Below, one piece after another: positions 1 to 7,756 of a stretch of 21,659 nucleotides of DNA (its first letter is position 1; the number at the start of each line of letters is the position of its first letter). Location: positions 263,962 to 285,620 of the forward strand of contig NW_008705598.1 in the NCBI RefSeq assembly GCF_000186865.1, given 5' to 3'. The notes beneath the pieces were generated by a model. That model made no database searches and was not told the DNA's origin. It saw only the letters and a program-made list of their open reading frames with translations. Source of the DNA: Aureococcus anophagefferens. Lineage: Eukaryota > Sar > Pelagophyceae > Pelagomonadales > Pelagomonadaceae. The translations under genes were made by a program, and so were the position numbers.

Positions 1-1
1 T

Positions 2-475
2 ACCGATGCCGAGAAGGAGGCCGAAGACGAGGCCGAGGACGAGGCCGAGGACGAGGCCGAGGACGAGGCCGAGGACCGTGACGAGGCCGAAGACGAGGCC
101 GAGGACGAGGTCGAGGACGAGGCCGAGGACGGTGACGAGGCGGAGGACGAGGCGGAGGACGAGGCCGAAGACGAGGCCGAGGACGAGGTCGAGGACGAGG
201 CCGAGGACGGTGACGAGGCGGAGGACGAGGCGGAGGACGAGGCCGAGGCCGAAGACGAAGCGGAGGACGAGGCTGAGGACCGTGACGAGGCGGAGGACGA
301 GGCCGAGGCCGAAGACGAGGCGGAGGCCGAGGACGAGGCCGAGGACGAGGCCGAGGACGAGGCCGAGGACGAGGCCGAGGACGAGGCCGAGGACCGTGAC
401 GAGGCGGAGGACGAGGCCGAAGACGAGGCAGAGGACGAGGCCGAGGACGAGGCCGAAGACGAGGCGGAAGAGTAG
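2..475 (+). CDS. Acidic (EAED)n low-complexity protein, C-terminal part (5' end outside window)
   Basis: The frame beginning at base 2 is open from the window edge to a TAG at 473-475. It encodes almost only Glu, Ala and Asp, as tandem EAED / DEAEDE units, with occasional Val, Gly, Arg and Lys. At DNA level it is a 12-bp minisatellite (gaggccgaggac and variants). No catalytic domain or membrane segment is visible. Acidic tails of this kind occur on many unrelated proteins, so function cannot be inferred. Another frame (from the ATG at 6, running to 644) gives a basic PRTR repeat protein. I prefer the acidic frame because it ends with the repeat, whereas the basic frame runs on into dispersed repeat sequence. 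The tract may also be non-coding. Confidence 0.4.
   Translation, partial: TDAEKEAEDEAEDEAEDEAEDEAEDRDEAEDEAEDEVEDEAEDGDEAEDEAEDEAEDEAEDEVEDEAEDGDEAEDEAEDEAEAEDEAEDEAEDRDEAEDEAEAEDEAEAEDEAEDEAEDEAEDEAEDEAEDRDEAEDEAEDEAEDEAEDEAEDEAEE
5..470 (+). repeat. 12-bp minisatellite, GAGGCCGAGGAC-type
   Basis: About 465 bp are built from imperfect tandem copies of a 12-bp unit, gaggccgaggac. Variants include gaggcggaggac, gaggccgaagac and gaggtcgaggac, and some units have an extra cgtgac or ggtgac. Higher-order duplications can be seen: the stretch around 75-150 recurs near 165-225. The variants mostly change codons synonymously or conservatively in the acidic frame, which fits a coding minisatellite. 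Confidence 0.85.
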
Positions 476-486
476 GGAGTATGTCC

Positions 487-592
487 GCCCTCGCCACCCC
501 CACGACCAACCTCCGCCGCGACGGCTAGGGGGCGGCCTCCGGCCGCCGCCTGGCTCGGTTCACCGAGGTACCCCGCGAACCCCCCTGGATAA
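487..592 (+). pseudogene. Truncated copy of a dispersed gene 3' end (copy 1)
   Basis: These ~106 bp match the reverse complement of 3133-3239 nearly base for base. The shared part encodes the C-terminus ending TTNLRRDG plus a TAG stop, then a common 3' sequence that begins with a GC-rich palindrome (ggcggcctccggccgcc) and ends at cccccctggataa. Only the last dozen codons or so are present here, so this is a 3'-end fragment and not a gene. The two copies are inverted relative to each other and lie ~2.6 kb apart. A retroposed 3' end or the 3' terminus of a repeated element are both possible. The family is not recognised. Confidence 0.7.
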
Positions 593-925
593 TTCTGAAG
601 GGCAAGCGGCTGTGTTGAGGTCCCTGTTGAAGTGCAAGGTTTGAGGTTGAAGCCCAAGTTGAAGTGGCGTTTCCTAGTAACATATCCCGCCGGCTTACCT
701 CGCCAACTTGCCTTTCAAGCTCGCTCAAAATAGCAAGATAGCTGCCGCAATAGCGCTCTTTCTTTCCAAAATTCCCGCTCAAGTATTTTCCGACGAGCTT
801 CGACATTCTATCTCCGCGCCCAGCGCGGAGGACGGGTGGCATGGGGAGGACCCAGCCTTGAACAAAGGCCCTACCCCGCACTCCACCTCACACCCGGGGC
901 TACTAGCGGACCGGAGGCTCGGTGA
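593..925. other. Gene-poor spacer with no recognisable gene
   Basis: This stretch is less GC-rich than its surroundings and contains repeated short gttgaag words around 625-665. A minus-strand open frame (525-881) encodes ~118 residues with no domain I recognise, and it overlaps the dispersed 3'-end fragment. An in-frame TGA at 923-925 marks the upstream limit of the multicopper oxidase reading frame. The missing 5' exons of that oxidase are not visible here. Confidence 0.5.
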
Positions 926-1664
926 GGCCTATGTTGGAGGGAAAGTCAAGGGAGTGACGGCGACCGCTTCGGCGGCGCGGACGACTACGTCGACAGCGTC
1001 ACCGTCGGCGACGTCGTCGAGTTCGAGGTCGAGGGCGTCGACGAGCACATCCTCCACATGCACATCAACCCGTACCAGCTCCAGACCATCGACGTCGAGG
1101 ACGAGACCTACTTCCAGGTCGGCGACTGGCACGACTCCCTCGCCTTCGAGGGCGGCGAGGACGCGCGCGTGCGCATGTCCGTCGACACGTTCACGGGCAA
1201 GATGATCCTCCACTGCCACATCCTCGAGCACGAGGACGAGGGCATGATGGCCGTCTACGACGTCCGCGGCGACGAGGGCGACGTCGTGTCCCAGGCCGAG
1301 GCGTTGGACCTGACCTGCTACCGGAACAGTGACCGCGGCTACGCCTACGCGGCCGGCGGCGGCGCGACGACGCGGACCTACGCGCCGTCCTACCAGCCGA
1401 CGCCGAAGCCGAACTACGCGCCGACGGCGTCGCCGTCGACGAATGCGTGCGCGGACGACGACGCCTGGCGCAAGTCGAACGCGCCGGCCAAGGACTGCGC
1501 CTGGGTCGCGGCGCTCCCCGAGAGTCGGTGCGCCGTCAAGGGCGACGGTGTCTGGGCCTGGCGGGCCTGCCGCGAGTCGTGCGCGACGTGCGACTACGGC
1601 TGCGCGTCGGGCGTCGGCGACGACGCGGGCTGGCGCAAGAACGGCGCCGCGGACAAGGACTGCG

Positions 1665-2313
1665 GAGTCAACTTCCCAATAAGGCGTCCGCTAGCACGTA
1701 AAGACGTCCCCGGGCGAATCCTACGTCCGCAGAGGGTTCCTAGACGCTTTGGGGAGGTACAATGACGTTTTTGGGCTTCGGGCGGCGCCCCCCGGCGAAA
1801 TCGTGAATTGTACCTTTCTCAAACCCCCGGCGAAGGTCTGCGGACGAAATAACACAGCCGAGTGAGAGGATGGAGCTACCATCTCAGCGCGCTGCGCGCG
1901 GTGGACTTGCTGCGCTGCGTGCCTGACCTCACACCCATTCGCGAGGGTCGTTTCTGCGCTCTGGCCAGCGACGAAGTCGAAATTTTCTCCCGCGCGGCGC
2001 GCGGGGCGGGTGCGGCGACTCTGTGGCAGCGGCCTCTCGGGCGGCGGCAGCGGCGGCTGCGCGGAGCAGGCTCGTTCTCTGGCGAGGGCGCGACCTCCTG
2101 CACGCCGCGCGTGAGCGGCACGTGCAGCTGCGCCGGTTCTGGACCGCTACGCGCACTGGATCCCGCCGAATTTTTCCTCCCGCGCTTCGCGCGGCAAGGA
2201 GGCGCTCGAGACCAAAACCGGTGCCTGGGCGCTGCGCGGCTTCATGGAGGTGGTCTAGAACATGTTCGAGGACGCCATGGACTTGGTCTCCGCTATAATC
2301 TCCACGCGCGCGC

Positions 2314-2354
<41 letters not shown>

Positions 2355-2540
2355 CGGCCGGCCGGCCGGCCGACCGACCGGCCGGGGCCGGGGCCGACGG
2401 CGCAAATGGCGTCCGTCGACGCCTCCGGCTTCGGCCCTGCGTCCCCGGGGTAAGACTAGGCGCCCCCGGCGTCGTAGCGACCGTAAATGCACTTTTCCCG
2501 ATTAACGACGGGTCTGCCTCGCTTATTGGGAGGTTGACTC
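1665..2540. mobile_element. 876-bp non-autonomous TIR element inserted in the oxidase/ShK gene
   Basis: Both ends carry a 19-bp terminal inverted repeat with one mismatch: GAGTCAACTTCCCAATAAG on the left, and the reverse complement of GAGTCAACCTCCCAATAAG on the right. The flanking duplication is TGCG (1661-1664 and 2541-2544). Inside are a hairpin-forming stretch (ggtacaat ... attgtacc near 1756-1823), an outer pair cgtccgcag / ctgcggacg, an (ACG)n microsatellite and a (CCGG)n run. No transposase is visible, so it is MITE-like. Its ends do not give GT-AG or GC-AG boundaries at precise excision, so it does not look like a clean intron, unlike the introners elsewhere in the window. Confidence 0.75.
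2312..2396. repeat. (GAC)n microsatellite followed by CCGG-type simple repeat
   Basis: A run of about 13 GAC/CGA triplets is followed directly by alternating ccgg/ccga units. Both lie inside the 876-bp TIR element. Open frames across it (poly-Asp or poly-Arg) are artefacts of the repeat. Confidence 0.9.
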
Positions 2541-3030
2541 TGCGCCTGGGTGTCGAGCTTCTCCTACGCGCGGTCGGCCGTCGTCGGCGACGACGGCCGC
2601 CTGGCCTACGAGGCCTGCCCGGAGGCCGTGAAGCGCTGCTCCTACGACGGCTGCGACGACGACGCGGCGTGGCACAAGAAGGGCGATCCGGCGAAGGACT
2701 GCGCCTGGGCCGCGGCCGCGACGAGCCGCTGCATCGCCGTCGGCGACGACGGCGCCTACGGCTTCGAGGCCTGCAAGGCCGCGTGCGTCTCCTGCGCGGC
2801 GGCGCACGGCGACGCGTGCGCCGACGACGGCGCCTGGCACAAGGTCGACGCGCCGTCGAAGGACTGCGCCTGGGTCGCCAACAGCGAGGCGCGGTGCGCC
2901 GCCAAGGGCGCCGACGGCTCCTGGGCCTACGACGCCTGCCCGGCGGCCTGCGGCATCTGCGCCTAATCCCTCCCCGCCCTTCCTTCCCTTCCCTTCCTCA
3001 TCCTTACCTTCCCTTCCTGCCCCCCCGCCC

Positions 3031-3080
3031 TCTGCTGCTCGCAAGGGTGAGTCTTCGGTGATTCCCCAGCGCGCGGCCTC
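3031..3080. repeat. ~50-bp direct repeat, copy 1 (pair with 3354-3402)
   Basis: The sequence from tctgctgctcgcaa through ggtgagtcttcggtgattccccagcg to cggcctc recurs with few changes at 3354-3402. A third, partial copy (cctctgctgctcgcaagg, 3111-3128) directly abuts the dispersed 3'-end fragment at 3133. Copy 1 contains gtgagt and, 17 bases on, cag, resembling 5' and 3' splice sites but too close for an ordinary intron. Confidence 0.75.
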
Positions 3081-3194
3081 CCGAGTCCCCCGTCCTGCCC
3101 CCCCCCCCGCCCTCTGCTGCTCGCAAGGTCGCTTATCCAGGGGGGTTCGTGGGGTGCCGGCGAGCAAAGCCAGGTGGCGGCCGGAGGCCGCCCC

Positions 3195-3404
3195 CTAGCC
3201 GTCGCGGCGGAGGTTGGTCGTGAGGGTGGCGAGGGCGGCGCGGTCCGCGAGGCGGCGCGCGTCGTCTTCGAGTCGGTGGGAGAGGGCGCGGGCCTTGGAC
3301 GTCCAGGTGCCGTCGACGAACTTGAGGCCGGAGATCAGGTAGCGCGCGCGGTACTTCTGCTCGCAAAGGTGAGTCTTCGGTGATTCCCCAGCGTGCGACC
3401 TCAT
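3195..3404 (-). pseudogene. 3'-terminal fragment of an unrecognised multi-copy gene (copy 2)
   Basis: The minus-strand frame ends in TAG at 3195-3197. It reads as plausible protein: ...YRARYLISGLKFVDGTW..., a helical Arg/Ala-rich stretch, then ...TTNLRRDG. A possible 3' splice site (gcgagcag) lies just before the aagtac at the start of the protein-like part. The last codons and the 3' flank (3133-3239) are repeated in inverted orientation at 487-592. The fragment is bounded on both sides by copies of the tctgctcgcaa repeat, which suggests the whole segment was inserted. I do not recognise the family. It may be the 3' end of a retroelement or of a duplicated host gene. Confidence 0.5.
3354..3402. 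repeat. ~49-bp direct repeat, copy 2
   Basis: Near-identical to 3031-3080 (tgctcgcaa, then ggtgagtcttcggtgattcc, then the flank). With the partial copy at 3111-3128 it brackets the gene fragment 3133-3353, as a target duplication or recombination footprint would. Confidence 0.75.
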
Positions 3405-3531
3405 AATGTTACTATTGTAGCCGGAGCCTGCTCGAGGTTGGAGCTCAAACTGCGGAACATGGGACGTGAAAGACAGTGTGTGTTAGCGCGCCGAAGCGAC
3501 GGGGATGGGGGTCCGGGGGCCGCGCGGCCCC

Positions 3532-5632
3532 CTACCGCGCCGCGGTCGCGTTGAACGGGTCGCCGGCGGCCTCGCCGCCGATGGAGGACCAGGGCGTGAA
3601 GCGGTAGCCGTTCTGCATGCCGACGTTGGACAGGGGCGTGGGGATGTCGAGCTTCGTCGCGAGCGTGCGGTTGCCGTCGACGTCGAGCCTGGGCAGCAAA
3701 AGGGTGCGAAATTCCCAACTTCAAAGGCTCATATCTCGGCCGTTTTCCACTCGTTTTGGCTGATTTTTGGACGAGCGATCATCTCTCGGAACGGTCTCGA
3801 AGCGTGGATGCTTTTTTTTCGGAACGCGCGCGCGCGGAACACTCATGTTGAAGCGACGTTGAATCACCCTTTTGCTGCCCTGCGTCGAGCTCGAAGATGG
3901 ACGCGGCGCCCTTGGGGTTCTCGTCGTCGGACTCGACGGAGGAGAAGGCGACGAGGTAGTGGCCGTTGGCGAGGCGGTAGACGGAGCCGCCGACCTCGTT
4001 CCAGGTCGACCGCTGCGCGAAGGTCTGCATGTCCTCGGGCGACCGGTAGAGGCCCGTGACGTCGTCGGGCGCCTCGAACTGCCAGACGACGCGCGCGACC
4101 ATGGCCTCCCGGTCGAGGCGGTACATGATGGCCCGGCTGAAGCACTGGCCCGTGCGCATGATCGTGCAGCCCGGCCGGTCCGTGCCGTCGTCCATCATGA
4201 CGATGTTGCCGTTGTCGAGTTGGATGACCGCGTGGGGCTGGTAGAACTTGTCGAGGTCGCGCTCGAAGGTAAAGTCGGAGCCGACCTCGTCGTGGGAGCT
4301 CAGCGTCCACTGCAGCCCGCTCCCGTCGCGCTTCAGGGACCAGATCGTGTCCAGGTTCCGCGACGACACGAGAATGTTGTCGTCGCGGCCGACGGAGATC
4401 GACGACACGTGGTGGAACTCGATGGCGTTGCGCGCGGACGCGCCGGCGCAGGTCATGTGCACGCTGTTCCAGGCCGTCGTCTCGAAGAACGCGCCCGCGG
4501 ACGTCGGCGAGAAGACGTCGTTGAGGTCGTAGAGCGTGCTGACGGCGTTGGCCTCGTGGTCCCAGGCGACGACCTCCGTCGTCGCGAAGGTGTCGACGTG
4601 CTCCACCAGGGTCTGCGTCGGCCCCATCTTGAGGGGCACGCTGACGTTGGGCACGACCATGGCCTTGTACTGCGTCGTTAAGACTTGAAGGTCCTTGGAG
4701 TTCTTGTCGACGCGGCACTCGTGCGAGAGCTTGTTGAAGTTCAGAGGACCGTCGCCGCAGGACTCGATGAACTGGGTCACCAGAGTCCCGTCCGGCAAGA
4801 TCTTCTGGAGCTGGCTGTTGGCCTCGTAGAGCGACCCGTCCTCGCCCTTGAACGATTTCGCCGAGGTCCCCTTGCCGTGGTCCGTGAGCTCGCTGCAGGA
4901 CCCGTCGGACCGAGCGATGAGGGCGATGGTGTGGTCCGGCAGGAAGTCCCAGGCCTCGAGCATGCAGAGCGAGTACATCCAGACGACCCAGCCCTCCGCG
5001 TCCACCGCGACGAGCCCCTGGAACCACTGCTTCGCCTGCTCGTGCGCCGTGTAGGACGGGTAGACCGCGAACGCGCCGACCTCGAAGGACGGCGCGTCGC
5101 CGGAGACGGCGGCGTAGGCGCCACTGTCGAAGCGGTGCCAGCCCGTGGACTGCGCCGTGAAGTAGCCGCCCGCGACCTCGACGGCCGCGGCGCCCTCGGC
5201 CGCCGCGAAGACGCGGTAGACGTAGTCCTGGGCCGCCCGCAGGCGGAAGAGGTCCACGCTGTAGGTCGCGCTCATCCCGTCGACGAGAAACGTCTCCGGC
5301 GCCGTCCAGAGGCTCGGCAGCGACGAGCCCTTGCGCGGCTTGTACTCGACGGACACGGAGAGCGTCGACCCGACGAAGTCGCTTCCGAACTTCACGGCCA
5401 CCGTCGCGTAGAGGGGCATGAGCGCATCGGCGTCGGGGATCGTCGCCGTCGCCGTCGCGAGGGCGTCGGCGTCGCCCCCGGCGTCCTCGCCGGGCGGCGC
5501 CGCGTTGTTGGGCTTGGCGCCGACGGCGTCGAGGGCCGCGGGGCTCTGCGCTTTGTGCAGGGGGGCGAGCACGCCGAACCACGCGACGACGAGGAGCGCC
5601 GCCGCGGCGACGCGGCGGGACCGCGGCTCCAT
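3532..5632 (-). CDS. Arylsulfotransferase (ASST)-like membrane or secreted protein, split by an introner
   Basis: Two exons, 5632-3891 and 3688-3532, join to 632 residues. The start at 5632 (MEPRSRR...) is chosen because it is followed at once by one hydrophobic segment (AAALLVVAWFGVLA), a signal peptide or anchor; an in-frame upstream start at 5740 adds a non-hydrophobic leader. The body resembles the arylsulfotransferase family (beta-propeller, Arylsulfotran_2 type): EFHHVSSI, then GRDDNILVSSRNLDTIW, YQPHAVIQLDNGNIVMMDDG, SRAIMYRLD, and a closing VYRLANGHYLVA plus IFELDVDGN. This family transfers sulfate between phenolic compounds, or is uncharacterised in algae. The second exon supplies the C-terminus to TAG at 3532-3534. 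The intron is an introner element; joining restores FELDVDGN exactly. The specific substrate is unknown. Confidence 0.8.
3689..3882 (-). mobile_element. Introner element, subfamily 1, copy A (194 bp)
   Basis: Terminal inverted repeats CTGGGCAGCAAAAGGGTG / reverse complement of CAGGGCAGCAAAAGGGTG are flanked by an 8-bp target duplication CGTCGAGC (3681-3688 and 3883-3890; GCTCGACG in gene sense). The predicted intron is 3890-3689 (202 bp), beginning GC (from the duplication) and ending CAG (from the element). Removal restores the arylsulfotransferase frame exactly. It shares its whole length with copies B and C, including the core CGTCCAAAAATCAGCC. Confidence 0.92.
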
Positions 5633-5913
5633 GGCGTCGGCGCCGACGACGGGCAGCCCCAAAGTCGTCGTCGAAATGCGATAGATACCGAGGTTCTTGA
5701 CGGCAAGGTCGACCCGATGCTCACGACACCGTGTTCTCACGACTCGCCGCCGGACTCCGATGGCGATCCGCCACCGGACTTTAAAGCCGGGGCCGCGCCA
5801 AATCCACGCGAACCCCTCGGCCCCGCGGGTCGTCGCGGTCGTGGGGGGCGGGCGTTATGAAAAGGGGGGGCGGGTCGGGGGCGGGGCGCGCGGGCGCGGG
5901 CGCGTCCGCCGGC

Positions 5914-6866
5914 TCACACGTCGAACTCGACGAAGAAGTACTGGAGGCGCTTGTAGCAGGAGTTGTCGTTCCAGCCGCCGTTGCCGTCGAAGCAGACGCA
6001 GTCCTCCTCGCCGTTCTCGTCGGGTTCGTCCGTCCTTGAAGTTGGAGTAGAGGCCCTTGACGGGGCCGCCATACTGCCAGAACACCGTCGAGCCCATGTA
6101 GCCGTCGAGCCACGCGAACTCGCCCTCGTTGGTCATGTCCGTCGCGCCGATCCAGGCCTCGTTGCCATGGGCGTAGCCGTGGTGCGTCGTCATCTTCCGC
6201 AGCAGGAAGTCGTTCTCCTCGGCCGAGTCGATGGTCGCGAGGTAGCCGGGCGCGCCGCCGTAGCACCGGCCCCAGGCGTCCTGCTCGGCGCCGCGCCACG
6301 TCTCCTGGACCCAGTTGCCGCCGACGACCTGGTAGTGGTGGCCGTCGAACTCGAAGACGTCGTCGCCGTAGAGCGCGTACTCCATGTACTGCGGGGGGCG
6401 CGGGCGTCGCGGCGCGCGCGCGCGGTCGCGGGGGTGGCGGCGCGCGCGGCGGTCGCGGACGGGGCGGGGGCCGCGCACCTCGCAGCGCGACAGCCAGTGG
6501 TTGACGGCGCCGCCGTCGACGCCGCGGCCGTCCTCGAACCTAAGCGTCGCGCGTCGCGAAAGGCGCCCCACAACCCCCCCGGGGCGCGGAGACGCGCCCG
6601 CGGCCGCCGCCGCCGCCGCCGCCGTGGTCGAGGGCGTTGTTTGCCCTGCCCAAGGCAACGCAGGCGATGACGAACGAGATGAACCAGAGCGCGTAGAGGA
6701 GCGCCATGTGGTGGGTCAAATTCTCGGCGATGCAGCGCAGCGGCGACGCCGCGAAGCGCGTCTCGCCGCGGCGCTGGTTCATCGTGAGGCCGTCCTCGAC
6801 CTCGAGGAGCGACGAGCCGCTGGGCGCCGCCGTGTAGTCTTCGTAGGTGGGCGGAACCTGCTCCAT
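5914..6866 (-). CDS. Type II membrane protein with C-type lectin domain (frame break near its end)
   Basis: The start at 6866 (MEQVPPTYEDYT...) gives a cytoplasmic tail of ~50 residues, then one transmembrane helix (MALLYALWFISFVIACVALG). After introns, an extracellular C-type lectin domain follows: FEFDGHHYQVV, WRGAEQDAWGRC, GYLATIDSAEENDFLL, AWIGATDMTNEGEFAWLDG, NFKDG, then EDCVCFDG, GWNDNSCYK, YFFVEFDV and TGA (5914-5916). WIG, EGxFxWxDG, EDC and WND are family hallmarks, so calcium-dependent glycan binding is likely. A canonical GT-AG intron lies at 6389-6478. The first exon/second exon junction (~6540-6600) is unresolved. A +1 shift at ~6026-6036, beside a duplicated ggac, breaks the frame inside the domain. 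It is either a sequence error or a lesion. Confidence 0.75.
6389..6478 (-). other. Canonical 90-bp GT-AG intron in the lectin gene
   Basis: In gene sense the boundaries are tgcgag|GTGCGC ... CCCCGCAG|TACATG. The flanking codons join in phase 0 (...NHWLSRCE + YMEYALYG...). It has no terminal repeats or flanking duplication. It therefore serves as an ordinary-intron contrast to the introners in neighbouring genes. Confidence 0.7.
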
Positions 6867-6945
6867 CACGCTGTTTCGCCCCCTCGGACTCCGCGGATCC
6901 GCACAGCGGCGGCGCGCAACGACTCCGAGGCAGCCCCGTCGGACC

Positions 6946-7683
6946 ATGGCGGCGCACTTCGCGTCCCCGGCCCTCGGTCCCGACGCGCTCAAGTCGGCCC
7001 ACTCGCGCCTCGACAAGCTCAAGATCTGCGGCGAGTGCCAGGGCCTGGGCATGGTCAAGCAGACGGATGGCGGCAAGGGCGCCCTCCACATCGTCCGCGA
7101 CGTCAACTGCAGTAAGTGCCGCGGCGAGGGCATGATCTTCGTCGGCCCGCCGGCGGAGCGCGAGGCCTTCTACGCCGAGGCGAACCGGAAGCCGTCGACC
7201 GAGGGCCTCGCGGCCGCGGTCTCGCTCAAGGACGAGGGCGACGCGCTCGCCAAGTCGGGCGACTGGGCGAAAGCGGCGGCCAAGTACTCCGAGGCGCGGG
7301 GCCTGGACCGCTGCTACCTGCCGGCCCTCGCGAACCGCGCGCTCTGCCACCTCAAGCTCGCGGACTTTGGCAAGTGCGTCGCGGACTGCTCTTACGTCAT
7401 CGCGACCGCGGACAAGGGCTCCGCGCTGCGGCTCAAGGCGCACCTCCGCCGCGCGACGGCTTCCGTCGCGCGCGGCGAGCGGGCCGATATGGGCGTGGCT
7501 TTGGATGATCTCGCGACGCTGCTCCGCGCGCAGCCGGGCCACCCGGCGGCGAAGAAGTTGCTGGAGGAGGCCCAAACCAAGGAGGCGGCCTTCCTCGCGG
7601 CGGAGAAGGAGGCGCTCCTCGGTAAGCCGGGCGACCCGAAGCCCGCCGAGGCCGGCGCGACGGACTTCGACATCCTCGACTAA
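6946..7683 (+). CDS. TPR protein with a DnaJ-type CxxCxG zinc site
   Basis: A single-exon frame of 245 residues. Residues 28-31 and 55-58 form two CxxCxG motifs (CGECQGLG and CSKCRGEG), as in the zinc-binding Cys-rich region of DnaJ but only one pair. From about residue 90 there are tetratricopeptide helices: GDALAKSGDWAKAAAKYSEA, LPALANRALCHLKLADFGKC, and a third around DDLATLLRAQPGHPAAKKLL. This suggests a co-chaperone-like adaptor; the J domain itself is absent. The start at 6946 is chosen as the first ATG that removes a low-quality leader. The gene is divergent from the lectin gene with only 79 bp between starts, so a shared promoter is likely. The TAA is at 7681-7683. Confidence 0.75.
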   Translation: MAAHFASPALGPDALKSAHSRLDKLKICGECQGLGMVKQTDGGKGALHIVRDVNCSKCRGEGMIFVGPPAEREAFYAEANRKPSTEGLAAAVSLKDEGDALAKSGDWAKAAAKYSEARGLDRCYLPALANRALCHLKLADFGKCVADCSYVIATADKGSALRLKAHLRRATASVARGERADMGVALDDLATLLRAQPGHPAAKKLLEEAQTKEAAFLAAEKEALLGKPGDPKPAEAGATDFDILD

Positions 7684-7756
7684 ATTGCGATAATTTCGCT
7701 GCAACTTTGTTAAGGTGAACTTGAGCTAGTTTGACGTTGACGCAGTCCGCCGTGCG

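Larger units (their letters stand above)
926..2966 (+). pseudogene. Multicopper oxidase C-terminal domain fused to ShK-like Cys modules, interrupted by a TIR element
   Basis: The first part (926-1664) carries the copper-binding end of a multicopper oxidase: HMHINPYQ (type 3/type 1 ligands), then HCHILEHEDEGMM, the HCHxxxHxxxGM signature. A Tyr/Pro/Thr-rich linker follows, then ShK-like modules with the pattern C..DD..W......KDCAWV....RC...G.G..A..AC..SC..C. Module 1 spans about 1448-1590. Module 2 starts near 1600 and is split at its KDC|AWV motif by the element at 1665-2540. Modules 3 and 4 follow to the TAA at 2964-2966. Removing the element plus one TGCG duplication restores KDCAWV in frame. 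Module 2 has lost some cysteines. The upstream cupredoxin domains and the start codon are missing; an AG at 949-950 could be a 3' splice site. Such proteins are normally secreted copper oxidases. The gene may be dead, or this may be one allele. Confidence 0.75.

Noticed and set aside
6..644. 212-residue basic PRTR-repeat protein
   Set aside because: It is the out-of-frame reading of the acidic minisatellite and runs on into a dispersed repeat fragment.
1665..2540. Long introner-type intron
   Set aside because: Different terminal repeats, a 4-bp duplication and no GT/GC...AG boundaries at precise excision; the 876-bp length is also far from ~200 bp.
1862..3061. 399-residue Arg-rich open frame
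   Set aside because: Shadow frame across the 876-bp element, its microsatellite and the ShK modules; the modules are in another frame.
3864..5582. 572-residue minus-strand open frame
   Set aside because: Shifted-frame shadow of the arylsulfotransferase-like gene, Arg-rich with no motifs.
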